Origin: Christensenella sp. UBA2853
GTDB lineage: Bacteria > Bacillota > Clostridia > Christensenellales > Aristaeellaceae
Length of the DNA: 38,691 nt
NCBI GenBank assembly: GCA_002350845.1
Contig: DEFL01000064.1
Coordinates: 7,847 to 46,537 of the forward strand
Direction of reading: 5' to 3'
Below are positions 22,778 to 30,897 of this stretch, in pieces (within the stretch, counting starts at the first letter, position 1; every line of letters starts with the position of its first letter). The position numbers were made by a program, and so were the translations under genes. The notes beneath the pieces are model-generated. The model did no database searches and was not told where the DNA came from. It worked only from the letters and a program-made list of their open reading frames with translations.

Positions 22778-23647
22778 TTACTGATCGGATTGCTTTTTTG
22801 GAAGGGGAAGGCTTCTGGCCTTTTCCTCTGTGTCATCGTCTTCCACATACCCGTCATACGGCGCATCGGGATCCGTGTATTTCCGGGTAAAGGGTCTGCA
22901 GAGTTCGCTGCGGTGGCGGAAGACAAAGTCCAGATCGTCCGTCCATCCGGTATGGCCGGTCACAACGCAGACAGGATGCTTCCTGGAACGGATATTCTTT
23001 TCCAGCTTTTCCAGGCTTTCCACAGAGAGACGATTGTCCTCGGCCAGCGTGCTGATGAAACTGTATCCGCCGTCCCGGCCAAACCAGATGGTATCCCCGG
23101 TGAACAGCCAGGTGTCGTTGATCAGGTAGACCATATGTCCCCAGGTGTGACCGGGAACAAGGATGCATTCAATGCGGATGCCGTCGATGTCCAGTACCTG
23201 GCCGTCCCGGAGAAGAACGCGGCGGTTGTCGGTTTTGACCATCGGCAGTTTATACAGGCCGTGGAAGACCTTTCTGCGCACTTCGCCAGTGAGATAGCGG
23301 TTCTCCGTTTCCCCGATATAGACTGTGGCATCGCGGAAGAGCTGCTCACTGTCATTTTCCAGCGCACCGACATGATCGGTATCCTGGTGGGTGATGAGAA
23401 TGTGCCGGACAGAGGACGGATCAATGTCCAGCCAGCCCATCTTTTCCTTCAGCCTGGCATAATTATAGCCCGCATCGATCATGATGGTGGTGCCGTTTTT
23501 TGTATAGAAGAAAATATTGGCAACCCATTCGCGGATGCAGCCCACGCCCGGCGCGATCCATCCGGTGTTCAGGGGTTTGAAGATCGCTTTTCCGCGGAAC
23601 AGGACGCTCATGGACATCTTCTGGTGTTCTGAATCTTTTCTGGCCAT
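22778..23647 (-). CDS. MBL-fold metallo-hydrolase
   Basis: 289 residues. Zinc-site motifs are visible: THQDTDHVG (about residues 85-93, with Asp in place of the usual second His), then LVPGHTWGH (about 167), TGDTIWF (about 184) and a C-terminal GHTGW (about 232). The variant HxDxDH is known in a few branches of the fold but would weaken one zinc ligand. It is cytoplasmic. Substrates of this superfamily range from thioesters to lactams; the function is not assigned. It is co-directional with the methyltransferase (11 bases upstream) and the HMA gene. Confidence 0.88.
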   Translation of the reverse strand: MARKDSEHQKMSMSVLFRGKAIFKPLNTGWIAPGVGCIREWVANIFFYTKNGTTIMIDAGYNYARLKEKMGWLDIDPSSVRHILITHQDTDHVGALENDSEQLFRDATVYIGETENRYLTGEVRRKVFHGLYKLPMVKTDNRRVLLRDGQVLDIDGIRIECILVPGHTWGHMVYLINDTWLFTGDTIWFGRDGGYSFISTLAEDNRLSVESLEKLEKNIRSRKHPVCVVTGHTGWTDDLDFVFRHRSELCRPFTRKYTDPDAPYDGYVEDDDTEEKARSLPLPKKQSDQ

Positions 23648-23658
23648 ACGAATCCTCC

Positions 23659-24339
23659 TTATTTGACACAGACAAAGCAGCCCATGCCTTCAACCGTCTG
23701 GGTCTCCACGGTCTCATACATTCCCTGCAGGCGCGTCCGAAGGCTTTCCGCACTTTCAAAGGGCGGGGTGAAAAAGCCTCTTGGGACATACAGGTGCTCG
23801 ATGAACCAGTCTGTCCTCCTGCATCCGCCACGGATATAGAAGCAGCCGCAGAAAACACCGCCTTTTCTGAGCACACGGAAGGTCTCCTGATAAGCGGCTT
23901 CCTTGTCCGGAAAGGCGTGAAACCCGTTCATGGAAAGGACAATATCAAAGGATGCATCGGGAAAGGGCAGTGCGCCGACATCCCCCTGAAGAAAATGCAC
24001 CTGGCTGAGATGCAGGCTCTCTGCCCGGGCCCTGGCTGTTTTCATCATGTCGGGGGAATAGTCCAGGCAGGTGATATCGGCCCCGGGAAGATCCCGGTAC
24101 ACCGGCATGGTCAGTACGCCCGTTCCCACCGGTACTTCCAGAAGCTTTCCCTGAAAGTGTTCCGGAATACCGGAGAGCGCCTTTTCGATATAGGTCAGGT
24201 TTTTTTCCCTGTCCATGTTCCATACCAGGCGGCAGACGGCCCTGCCCGGAAGCGTCGAACAGGTCATCATCCCGTCATAGAAACCGGCACTGTTCCCGGT
24301 CAGGCGGTAGGCATCCCGGATCTGATCACGGCGTGTCAT
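23659..24339 (-). CDS. class I SAM-dependent methyltransferase A
   Basis: 226 residues from ATG 24339 (aaggagg upstream). The SAM-binding motif I is LLEVPVGTGVLTMPV (about residues 67-81), with motif II-like DITCLDYSPDMM and the post-motif ALPFPDASFDIVLSMNGFH. These are the Methyltransf_11/25-type features. The chain ends in a family-typical VEGMGCFVCVK. It is cytoplasmic. The methyl acceptor is unknown. Together with the MBL-fold and HMA genes it forms a likely three-gene unit. A second methyltransferase lies 168 bases further upstream. Confidence 0.9.
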   Translation of the reverse strand: MTRRDQIRDAYRLTGNSAGFYDGMMTCSTLPGRAVCRLVWNMDREKNLTYIEKALSGIPEHFQGKLLEVPVGTGVLTMPVYRDLPGADITCLDYSPDMMKTARARAESLHLSQVHFLQGDVGALPFPDASFDIVLSMNGFHAFPDKEAAYQETFRVLRKGGVFCGCFYIRGGCRRTDWFIEHLYVPRGFFTPPFESAESLRTRLQGMYETVETQTVEGMGCFVCVK

Positions 24340-24507
24340 GGCGGTCCTCCTTCGTATGCTGTGTATTTGGAGTCTTCAGCCCTCTGCGCGCCTCTTCTTT
24401 TTGGCAGCACGCGCAGAAGGCTTTTCATGAAGCTTCTGTAAAACCATTGACAGTTCAGCGGATGCATGGCATCTCCCGTCAGGATGTACGGACGTCCTGC
24501 CAGGGGA

Positions 24508-25137
24508 TTACCGCGCAGATTTTTTGCCGGTCACTGTATAGATGAATCCCTGAATCTGGCGGGAGTCGGTGACGGTGAAACCGGCCTGCTCCATCATCCG
24601 GGCGATCCCTTTCCGGTTGGTGGTGTGGCAGTCCCCGCTGCGGGAGAGCGGGAAGAGAAGATGATTGTCAATCCATCCGCCCAGCCCGCCTACGCCGGTG
24701 TCGGACAGAATGTACAGCCCGCCCTTCCTGAGCACGCGGAAAGCCTCAGCCATGGCCTTTTCCGGATAGGGATAGTGGTGGAAGCTCTGGGAGCAGGTCA
24801 CAATATCAAAGCTTTCATCCGGGAAGGGGAGACGGTCCGCGGAGCCTTCGGTCAGCTCGGCGCCGGGAATGTCTTTCTGTCGGGCCATGCGGATCATCTC
24901 CGGGGAGAGGTCAAGCCCTGCGTAGTGTGCCACCCGCTGCTTCGAGAGCAGGTCCAGAAGAAACCCGGTTCCGCAGCCGACATCCAGGAGATCGGCATAC
25001 GCCGTGTCTTTCAGGATGGCAGCGATATCCCGGCAGCTGATCTTGCCTTCCCGGGAATAGTAGATGGTATCACGCTGGTCGTACTCCGGTGCCTGGGCAT
25101 CAAAGTGCTTTTTTGAGAGGGCTTCATAGTCTTTCAT
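24508..25137 (-). CDS. class I SAM-dependent methyltransferase B
   Basis: 209 residues. Motif I is LLDVGCGTGFLLDLLSKQ (about residues 50-67); motif II is YAGLDLSPEMIRMAR, and RLPFPDESFDIVTCSQSFHH completes the SAM pocket. A short DTGVGGLGGW loop follows near residue 148. It is a UbiE/Methyltransf_11-type enzyme in the cytoplasm. It lies directly after the ATC-hydrolase-like gene (15 bases), which suggests a common pathway. The methyl acceptor is not known. Confidence 0.9.
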   Translation of the reverse strand: MKDYEALSKKHFDAQAPEYDQRDTIYYSREGKISCRDIAAILKDTAYADLLDVGCGTGFLLDLLSKQRVAHYAGLDLSPEMIRMARQKDIPGAELTEGSADRLPFPDESFDIVTCSQSFHHYPYPEKAMAEAFRVLRKGGLYILSDTGVGGLGGWIDNHLLFPLSRSGDCHTTNRKGIARMMEQAGFTVTDSRQIQGFIYTVTGKKSAR

Positions 25138-25152
25138 GGCTTCTGTTTCTCC

Positions 25153-25785
25153 TTAAATGCTTCTGTTTCTCTCCCAGCCGTCCCCGGCGTCGGATGTATG
25201 CCGGACAAAGCGGAAATCACACCCATCCCCGCCCTGACAGATGGTCTTTGTGCGGATAAAATCGGTGTAGGGAAGGCTGCCGTAATTGATGATATCTGCG
25301 TGGCAGCACATGGCTCCGAGCTTCAGAAGGCCGCGCGGGGCGAGAATCTTTGCGTAAAGGCATTCATTGCACTCAAAGTGGAATTCATCCTTCGGATCGT
25401 CCCGATGCCAGGTGTATCGCCATCCTGCGCCGGAGCCTTTTTTAAAGCCGAAGGGCACAATCTTTTTCATCAGCGGAAGGAAAAAGCGCCTGCTGGCCAG
25501 CTTCTGCATGGCGGAAGGATCCAGAAAATCCCACATTTCCTGCGAAACAACGGCAAAGGCCTCCTCTTCACTCTTTCCGTGTTTCTGCCAGACTTCGTAG
25601 AGCGCAATGGATGTCAGGATCTGTGCCATATGGCTGTAATTGCCCCGGTCACAGTACTGCTTCTCTTCATCGATCAGCTCTGCGATTCTCTCAAGGACTT
25701 CCTGACGGATGTCCGCGTGCAGGGTGGGGAAATACCGCTGATAGCGGCTGACTGCGACCAGGTTTTTGGGGGTGTATGCTTTCAT
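25153..25785 (-). CDS. L-2-amino-thiazoline-4-carboxylic acid hydrolase-like protein
   Basis: 210 residues. The C-terminal half is the ATC hydrolase family signature: NECLYAKILAPRGLLKLGAM, CCHADIINYGSLPYTDFIR, TKTICQGGDGCDFRF. The enzyme of that name opens the thiazoline ring on the way to L-cysteine in Pseudomonas; many Clostridia homologues are annotated only by this domain and may do something else. The cysteines in AMCCH, TICQ and GCDF are conserved. It is cytoplasmic. It stands between a thioesterase-like hydrolase and a methyltransferase, in one direction with short gaps. Confidence 0.85.
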   Translation of the reverse strand: MKAYTPKNLVAVSRYQRYFPTLHADIRQEVLERIAELIDEEKQYCDRGNYSHMAQILTSIALYEVWQKHGKSEEEAFAVVSQEMWDFLDPSAMQKLASRRFFLPLMKKIVPFGFKKGSGAGWRYTWHRDDPKDEFHFECNECLYAKILAPRGLLKLGAMCCHADIINYGSLPYTDFIRTKTICQGGDGCDFRFVRHTSDAGDGWERNRSI

Positions 25786-25831
25786 GCAATACCTTCCTTT
25801 TGTGCATGAGCCTCCGGACGGGGAAGACTCA

Positions 25832-26752
25832 TTACCATGCTTTCAGCGCTGCCCTGAGGTGTCTGTCGATATCCAGTCGGGTTTCCCGGCAGGCCTGTGG
25901 GTATTCTCTCCCGGCCCGGAACATCATTTTGACCAGCAGACCGGACCCGACAGGCAGCATGCGCCGGAGCAGGGATTCAGGAAAAACGAAGTGGGTTCTG
26001 TGCTCATAGAGGAGAGATTCCCAGGTGCAGGCATGGGGCAGATGGTTCAGCCTTTCCTCCATGCGGCGGATATACCGGCAGGTATCCCACAGCACATCGT
26101 CTTCAGCCCCGATGAAAAGAATCTTTCCGCGGATCCGTTCCACTTTGATTTTTTCCTCTTCCTGAAGCGGGTGCCGCCTTTCCGATTCATCAAACATCGG
26201 TCTGGAGGCGATCCGGTCGCCGCCTGCCTTTGAGGCCTCGAGAATTTTCTGCCAGTATTCCGGATGGCGGTAGGCATAGGGGAGATAGGGCAGCGGTTTT
26301 CCCTGCCAGGAGACGGTGGACTCATGATCCCCCGGACGCTCGGCCATGCCGTCTTTCCCATCCTGGTAAAACCCTTCCATGATGAAGTCGGACGGGGACA
26401 TGGCGATGGTCAGAGTGATTTCGGGGTAATACGAGGCTGCGGTCAGCGCAAGCATGCCGGTGGTGGAGGCTCCGGCGATCCCAATCTTTTCCATCCCCAG
26501 GCCTTTCAGGAACGCAATGGCCTTCCCGAACCGCTCAAGGGGAAGATTGTGATGGCCGTAATCCTTTTTGCCGGCAGACATGCACAGGGCATGGCATCCG
26601 TTTTCGATCACCCAGGCTGCGCCGCAGCGGGCCATATAGTCCTCGGAGGAGTCGCCCAGCATCAGGATGACGGCTTTTCTGCTCTGCTCAGGCCCGCCGT
26701 AATAGGCGCCGATGAACCCGTCTTTTTCGAGCGTAAAGATCTGCTTTTTCAT
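25832..26752 (-). CDS. acyl-CoA thioester hydrolase/BAAT-type alpha/beta hydrolase
   Basis: 306 residues with an alpha/beta hydrolase fold matching the BAAT C-terminal domain. The nucleophile is in IGIAGASTTGMLALTAASYY (Ser about residue 96), the acid in FIGAEDDVLWDT (Asp about 223), and His in YEHRTHFVFPESLL. The family hydrolyses acyl-CoA or transfers acyl groups to amino acids such as glycine and taurine. The N-terminal BAAT oxyanion domain is reduced. It is the first gene of the run that continues with the ATC-hydrolase-like protein and methyltransferase B. An operator-like dyad precedes its start. Confidence 0.88.
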   Translation of the reverse strand: MKKQIFTLEKDGFIGAYYGGPEQSRKAVILMLGDSSEDYMARCGAAWVIENGCHALCMSAGKKDYGHHNLPLERFGKAIAFLKGLGMEKIGIAGASTTGMLALTAASYYPEITLTIAMSPSDFIMEGFYQDGKDGMAERPGDHESTVSWQGKPLPYLPYAYRHPEYWQKILEASKAGGDRIASRPMFDESERRHPLQEEEKIKVERIRGKILFIGAEDDVLWDTCRYIRRMEERLNHLPHACTWESLLYEHRTHFVFPESLLRRMLPVGSGLLVKMMFRAGREYPQACRETRLDIDRHLRAALKAW

Positions 26753-26774
26753 GAGTATCCTCTCCCAAACTGTG

Positions 26775-26792
26775 AGTTAGGGAAACCTAACT
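26775..26792. promoter_or_regulatory. inverted repeat upstream of the thioesterase-like gene
   Basis: AGTTAGG (26775-26781), gaaa, CCTAACT (26786-26792): a perfect 7-bp dyad about 23 bases before the start at 26752. It looks like a repressor site of MarR or DtxR style, which is inference. No such regulator is encoded nearby. Confidence 0.6.
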
Positions 26793-26808
26793 ATCGGTCA
26801 AAAGAGAA

Positions 26809-26825
26809 GCCGACTCCACGTCGGC
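26809..26825 (-). terminator. hairpin upstream of the thioesterase-like gene
   Basis: GCCGAC (26809-26814), five-base loop, GTCGGC (26820-26825). On the minus strand it is followed by TTCTCTTTT, so it could be a weak terminator or attenuator in the leader. Between 26826 and 26948 nothing else is seen. Confidence 0.5.
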
Positions 26826-26948
26826 GTTGTGACAAAATCTGAACCTGCTTCTCCGGAAGCGGGGCAGCCTGCGCGGCTGCGATATTTAGTCTATCGCTCT
26901 GTACTCTTTCTGTCAAGCCTGCTCGGACATCATTTCCGGTCTGCAGAC

Positions 26949-26975
26949 AAAAACAGCGCGGCCGAAGCCGCGCTG
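26949..26975 (-). terminator. terminator after the genes at 27046-28002
   Basis: On the minus strand, CAGCGCGGC, loop ttcg, GCCGCGCTG (26975-26954), followed by TTTTT (26953-26949). A UUCG-loop terminator. Confidence 0.9.
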
Positions 26976-27045
26976 CTCACGGTGCCTGAAAAGGCATGGG
27001 AACCGTGAAAAGGAAGGGATCCTGAAGTGCAAATGCACAGGGGGA

Positions 27046-27297
27046 TTACTTGAGGAAATTCTGGGACAGGTCCACGAAGGTGACATCAACGTCATCGTGA
27101 TCACGTTCCAGGACGACAGCCATGGAATCGACCATCCAGGCTTCAGCACGGCCTTCGAGGCGGCCGTCATCATCCACCGCGTAAATCGCGTCGCCAAGAG
27201 CGGCCAGGTCAAGAGGTGTGGACTCACCGTACTGCTTTACGATGCTTTCCTTGATGGCTTCATAGCTCACGCCGTAATCTTCGGTATCAAACTTCAT
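27046..27297 (-). CDS. short protein, probably the C-terminal remnant of a larger one
   Basis: 83 residues: DTEDYGVSYEAIKESIVKQY near the start, then a DGRLEGRAEAWMVDSMAVVL strand-rich end. There is no signal peptide and no clear ribosome binding site before the ATG at 27297, and a stop codon (TAA) closes the frame about 21 bases upstream. The protein reads like the last part of a secreted Clostridia protein rather than a full gene. It follows the secreted protein gene (stop 27370) by 72 bases and shares its terminator. The function is unknown; it may be expressed only as an accident of position. Confidence 0.5.
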   Translation of the reverse strand: MKFDTEDYGVSYEAIKESIVKQYGESTPLDLAALGDAIYAVDDDGRLEGRAEAWMVDSMAVVLERDHDDVDVTFVDLSQNFLK

Positions 27298-27369
27298 CTG
27301 GATGGTATGTGTTTTGTTTTATTTTATGCGGGGGTTCCGCACAGCATACGGTGTGTTCAACATCTCAGC

Positions 27370-28002
27370 TTACTGAGCAGGGGAGTAATAGCGCCAGATC
27401 AGGCAGGGCTGATTTCCGTTGTCAAAGAGCATGCGGACATTTTCCACAGCAAAGCTCGGACCGTCATTGCTCTCGAGCAGGGCTTTCAGTTCGTCGCCGC
27501 TGCGCACAGCAATATCATCCAGGACTTCGCCGGTCTTGGGATCCACCCAGTCAAGCATGATCATATAGGGTTCGATTTCCTGTTCCAGGGTGCCGATGGT
27601 CAGCTTGGGCACACGGTCATTTTCCATGACGCGTTCAAAGACGCCATGGCTGGCATCCGTCAGGAGCATTTCTTTTTCGGTTCCGCGGTTGATGAACAGG
27701 TCGGGCCCGTCCCATTCCAGGGTTTCGACTGTGGTTTCCTCACCGTCAGAGACAATGACGTCTCCAGCCTTGATGGCCTTGACAGTCTCGGCGGAGAACT
27801 GTTCATTTTCCAGAAGCGTCAGCGTCATGATGCCGTTGCCCTTGTAATCGATATTGGTCGTGACGAAGTGGTCTTCCAGGTGCTCGATATCGGTCTTGAT
27901 CGGGAGCGGCTGGATGGTATCGGCCAGGGATGCGCCGATCATGGTGACAGACATGGCTGCGGCTGCGGCCATCGCGATGACTTTTTTGTTGATCAGTTTC
28001 AT
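27370..28002 (-). CDS. secreted beta-rich protein B
   Basis: 210 residues from ATG 28002 with gagaggag upstream. The signal peptide is KVIAMAAAAAMSVTMIGASL, cut near SLADT. The mature part starts with a beta-barrel, GIMTLTLLENEQFSAETVKA then IKAGDVIVSDGEETTVETL, that matches the arrangement of secreted protein A at 21682-22302. The second half has LTIGTLEQEIEPYMIMLDW and ends in CLIWRYYSPAQ. No catalytic motif is seen. It shares the nine-copy promoter motif with protein A, the SH3 proteins and the zinc-ribbon protein. Extracellular; role unknown. Confidence 0.75.
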   Translation of the reverse strand: MKLINKKVIAMAAAAAMSVTMIGASLADTIQPLPIKTDIEHLEDHFVTTNIDYKGNGIMTLTLLENEQFSAETVKAIKAGDVIVSDGEETTVETLEWDGPDLFINRGTEKEMLLTDASHGVFERVMENDRVPKLTIGTLEQEIEPYMIMLDWVDPKTGEVLDDIAVRSGDELKALLESNDGPSFAVENVRMLFDNGNQPCLIWRYYSPAQ

Positions 28003-28033
28003 AATCTATACTCCTCTCAAAATGCTTGTCTTA

Positions 28034-28089
28034 TGAGCAGTACAAACTGCCTTACATGAATTGATACGTGCTTTTCTGCCCGATGGCAG
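28034..28089 (-). promoter_or_regulatory. shared promoter motif, copy 4 (minus strand)
   Basis: Minus strand: CTGCCA (28089-28084), 15 bases, CGTATCAAT (28068-28060), upstream of the secreted protein B gene. A hairpin with GCAGT/ACTGC arms (28050-28046 and 28041-28037) lies in the leader. An A-rich run precedes the first block, as in several other copies. Confidence 0.8.
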
Positions 28090-28154
28090 TTCTTTCTGAT
28101 AAAAATATCGTCTTTTTTTTGAATTTCAGCAGCCGGGGCAGAACAGGGAAGAAC

Positions 28155-29015
28155 TTACTGGGAAGTACCTGCAGCGCTGCCTTCAGCTGCTTCGATATGC
28201 ACTGTGCCCGACAACTGTTCGATTTCATCAGTGCCATCGAGCGCCTGCCCGAGCAGATAGAGTCCCGGATAAGCGTCAAAGAATTCATAGAACATGACCA
28301 CATTGCCCCAGGGGGAGAACAGCGCCAGTGCGCCGGCTTTGCCGTCCCCTTCAATGCCCCCGGAAGGATCAACCTTCTGATCCGGATAGAAGATTTTCTC
28401 GTTGCGTCCGTAGTTTTCCACCGGCACGTCCATGGGAAGCATGTCATACAGGCTCCGGGCGGGAGGGCTGTCATTGAGCAGGTAGAGGACGGTATGCGTC
28501 CCGTCGGACACACGGACCCTGAGAGCCTGCTCCGTACTCATTTCCTCACACACCTCCTCAAACAGCACTTCCTTTTCCCGGGATGCAAAGAAGAATTCCC
28601 GACCTTCCTCCTCACCGCCCTTCCAATAAATATACATCCACGGTCCGGCATCGCCGTCTGTGAGATATTCCTCACGCACACGGGCTTCTCCACCGCGAAG
28701 CAGTCCGCACAGCGCGTCCCACTGATCCTCTCCCAGCTCTTTTGTGCCTGAACGGGTGATGTTTTCCTCGGTCTGAGGCCAGCCGCCTCCCTCCCGGGTC
28801 TCATGATAGAAGAAATGCGTGCCGTCCTCTGTATACAGGCGGTAGCGCTGATAGTAGGGCGGGAATGTTGAGGCGTCCACGGTGTAATAGAAGTCCGTGA
28901 CTTCCTCAAACAGAATCTCTTCGCCGACGATTTTGACCTCTTCCGATACTTCCTGGGCTGTCCCGGCTGCGGGGAGCAGCAGAAGGATCATCAGAAGAGC
29001 GACCAGATGCTTCAT
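28155..29015 (-). CDS. secreted protein with C-terminal cyclophilin-like domain
   Basis: 286 residues from ATG 29015 (aaggagg upstream); the frame is open to 29147 but without a better start. The signal peptide is MKHLVALLMILLLLPAAGTA. Residues 25-165 form a region with EVTDFYYTVDASTFPPYYQR and YIYWKGGEEEGREFFFASRE, related only to other secreted proteins of unknown function. Residues about 185-265 match the cyclophilin-like fold: ENYGRNEKIFYPDQK, GALALFSPWGNVVMFYEFF, GLYLLGQALDG. That fold lacks proven isomerase activity. The two parts in one exported chain are an unusual combination. It has no shared promoter motif. Confidence 0.75.
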   Translation of the reverse strand: MKHLVALLMILLLLPAAGTAQEVSEEVKIVGEEILFEEVTDFYYTVDASTFPPYYQRYRLYTEDGTHFFYHETREGGGWPQTEENITRSGTKELGEDQWDALCGLLRGGEARVREEYLTDGDAGPWMYIYWKGGEEEGREFFFASREKEVLFEEVCEEMSTEQALRVRVSDGTHTVLYLLNDSPPARSLYDMLPMDVPVENYGRNEKIFYPDQKVDPSGGIEGDGKAGALALFSPWGNVVMFYEFFDAYPGLYLLGQALDGTDEIEQLSGTVHIEAAEGSAAGTSQ

Positions 29016-29209
29016 GCGATGCCTCCTTTCGATCGTTTGTCTGATGCCTACATATAATGAAACGATGCAGTATTCTGTTTTCTTTATCTGCGGAAAACGG
29101 CCGCTGCCAGGTACTCTGATTGTACAGAAATATCGTGCGCCTGTCAAAGCCGCTGAAGGATCAGGACTGCAGGCGCGCAGGGCAGCGCTGCGGGGGCGGC
29201 GTCAAAAAA

Positions 29210-29327
29210 ATCTGCAAAATCTGCAAATTTTTCCGGAAAAAACTGCCGGCCTTTCAAATGGTGCGTATCAACATGTGCCGGGCGGAAAACGCCGGGCATA
29301 CACGATGAAAACAACCTGCACAGCAGG
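29210..29327 (+). promoter_or_regulatory. shared promoter motif, copy 5, with two-hairpin leader of SH3 gene 2
   Basis: CTGCCG (29243-29248), 15 bases, CGTATCAAC (29264-29272). Upstream is an exact tandem 9-mer ATCTGCAAA (29210-29218, 29219-29227). In the leader, hairpin 1 is at 29276-29299 (arms TGCC/GGCA plus GGCG/CGCC) and hairpin 2, CCTGC-aca-GCAGG, at 29315-29327. Confidence 0.8.
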
Positions 29328-29357
29328 CTTTACGATTGAAAGGAAGGTTGACCCTTT

Positions 29358-29912
29358 ATGAAGAAACTGATCAGCATTGTACTCGCTATCATGACTCTTG
29401 TTGGACTTATGATTCCCGTATTTGCCGGCGCGCAGGCCGCTGAGAATGTGACCATGTGGGTCAACTGTGCCAACGGCAAAACCCTGAATGTTCGTGAGAC
29501 TGCCAATGGAAAAGTCCTCTACCGCCTTGAGTGCGGCACACAGGTTGAAATTCAGTCCGGTGTATCTGCCCCTGCAGGCTGGGCCTGCATTTCCTGCAAG
29601 AACCACAAGAACGGTTTTGTCATGACCAAGTTCCTGGTTGCAAGCAAGCCTGGCAAGTATGAAATCACTGAGCGCGATGACAACTTCATCGCCGTGACCC
29701 CCTATAACGTTGTCGCCCGTGCCCTGAACAGCAAGACTGAACGCAGCGTCGGACTGCGGGTATCCCCCAACAAGACGGCAAGGTCCATTCGCCGTCTGGC
29801 AGCCGGTGATGTGCTGCAGGTAGTCGCAAGCGGCCGGACCTGGAGCAGGGTAGTTGATCCTGCGACAGGCGCAACCGGATATGTTGCCAACGATTATATG
29901 GTCAGACAGTAA
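29358..29912 (+). CDS. secreted double SH3-domain protein, copy 2
   Basis: 184 residues with signal peptide MKKLISIVLAIMTLVGLM (cleaved near VFAGA) and two bacterial SH3-like repeats, around LNVRETANGKVLYRL and VGLRVSPNKTARSIRRLA. By eye about 17 of 184 residues differ from copy 1 (7854-8408), so this is a recent duplicate. The CISCK pair and the linker KPGKYEITERDD are kept. Changes cluster at the signal cleavage site (QAAE for ETTE) and in the last turn (PATGATG). Start and ribosome binding site (aaaggaagg) are the same. Likely exported and wall-bound; no catalytic domain. Confidence 0.88.
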   Translation: MKKLISIVLAIMTLVGLMIPVFAGAQAAENVTMWVNCANGKTLNVRETANGKVLYRLECGTQVEIQSGVSAPAGWACISCKNHKNGFVMTKFLVASKPGKYEITERDDNFIAVTPYNVVARALNSKTERSVGLRVSPNKTARSIRRLAAGDVLQVVASGRTWSRVVDPATGATGYVANDYMVRQ

Positions 29913-29935
29913 AACCATCCTCTGGTTGCAATGTC

Positions 29936-29982
29936 AAAGAGCTGTCCCATCCCCTGAGCGGGTACGGGACAGCTCTTTTTTG
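29936..29982 (+). terminator. terminator of SH3 gene 2
   Basis: AAAGAGCTGTCCC (29936-29948) and GGGACAGCTCTTT (29966-29978) form a perfect 13-bp stem, followed by a T run to 29982. Confidence 0.9.
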
Positions 29983-30005
29983 TACTATGCGGATTCTTCG
30001 GCTTC

Positions 30006-30779
30006 TTACATCCGGGCGGTGTCCTGCCGGAGAATCTTTTCTGCGATCTTCAGCGCAATATGAAATTTGTCCATTGCGTGGTTGGCCTCCTGCAGACCGT
30101 CCGGCGTATAGTCTGCCTGATCCACCACGTCGCCTGTCTGCACAAAATGATAGAGCTGGAAGCCGTGAAAATCACAGACTGCCTGCATGCCGGCCAGTTC
30201 CATTTCCACGGCAAGACAGCCTTCGCTCTTCCTTCTGCGGACCATTTCCCGTGTTTCCCTGTACAGAGCATCCGTCGTCCAGACTCTGCCGCTGACAAAG
30301 GGAAGGTGGAGGGAGCGGAACAGGTCTTCCAGAAAAGCGGCATTTCGGATGGCGATATAGTCTGCAGGCGGCGCGTAATGATAGGACATGCCTTCATCCC
30401 GGTAAGCTTCGGTGGGAATGACATATTTCCCCTCGGCCGCCTCCCGGTTCAGAAGGCCGGCAGAACCGAAGGCGATGAAATGGGAAGCGCCTGTCTTCCA
30501 GTTGACCTCAATGAGATCGGTGGCGGAGAGTGTCGCGCCGATTTCGGAAAGATAGAAAGCGATCTGCATGCCGTCTGATGTGATCAGATGAATCGGGCGG
30601 ACGCGGTTGCAGGCACTGAGCTCACCGATCTGCTCACTGGGAAAGGCATCCAGGACGGATGCGTAGATTTCACGGGAAAAGGTCGCAATGGCTGTATCAC
30701 AGATGCGGCGCTGGTCTCCGAAAAAAGCGGCAGGGGAGATGACGGGTTCACCCTGGCGGTCAAAAGAATCGAGAATCAC
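30006..30779 (-). CDS. nucleoside phosphorylase-like protein
   Basis: 257 residues from GTG 30779 (ggaag seven bases upstream); the frame is open to 30926, but the protein family starts at about MILDSFDRQGEPVISP. Motifs of the PNP/UDP family are present: FIAFGSAGLLNREAAEGKYV (phosphate and base region), ADYIAIRNAAFLEDL, TTDALYRETREMVRRRK and the ribose-binding EGCLAVEMELAGMQAV. It would cleave a nucleoside with phosphate in the cytoplasm. It is placed antiparallel between two SH3 copies; its start region lies close to the promoter motif of copy 3. The nucleoside is not known. Confidence 0.85.
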   Translation of the reverse strand: MILDSFDRQGEPVISPAAFFGDQRRICDTAIATFSREIYASVLDAFPSEQIGELSACNRVRPIHLITSDGMQIAFYLSEIGATLSATDLIEVNWKTGASHFIAFGSAGLLNREAAEGKYVIPTEAYRDEGMSYHYAPPADYIAIRNAAFLEDLFRSLHLPFVSGRVWTTDALYRETREMVRRRKSEGCLAVEMELAGMQAVCDFHGFQLYHFVQTGDVVDQADYTPDGLQEANHAMDKFHIALKIAEKILRQDTARM

Positions 30780-30897
30780 AATATCACTTCCATTCAGCAG
30801 GGTCTTGCTGGAAATGAGTATAGCATGGACCGGAAGCGCGGGAAAGGGATGGCTGTCCGGCAGCATGAAAAATACCGGAAATAAAGATGCCTGGCGC

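Noticed and set aside
24340..24507. Terminator or small gene between the two methyltransferase genes
   Set aside because: A CTGCGCG/CGCGCAG stem exists but its loop is long and no T run follows on the relevant strand; no open frame with a ribosome binding site was seen.
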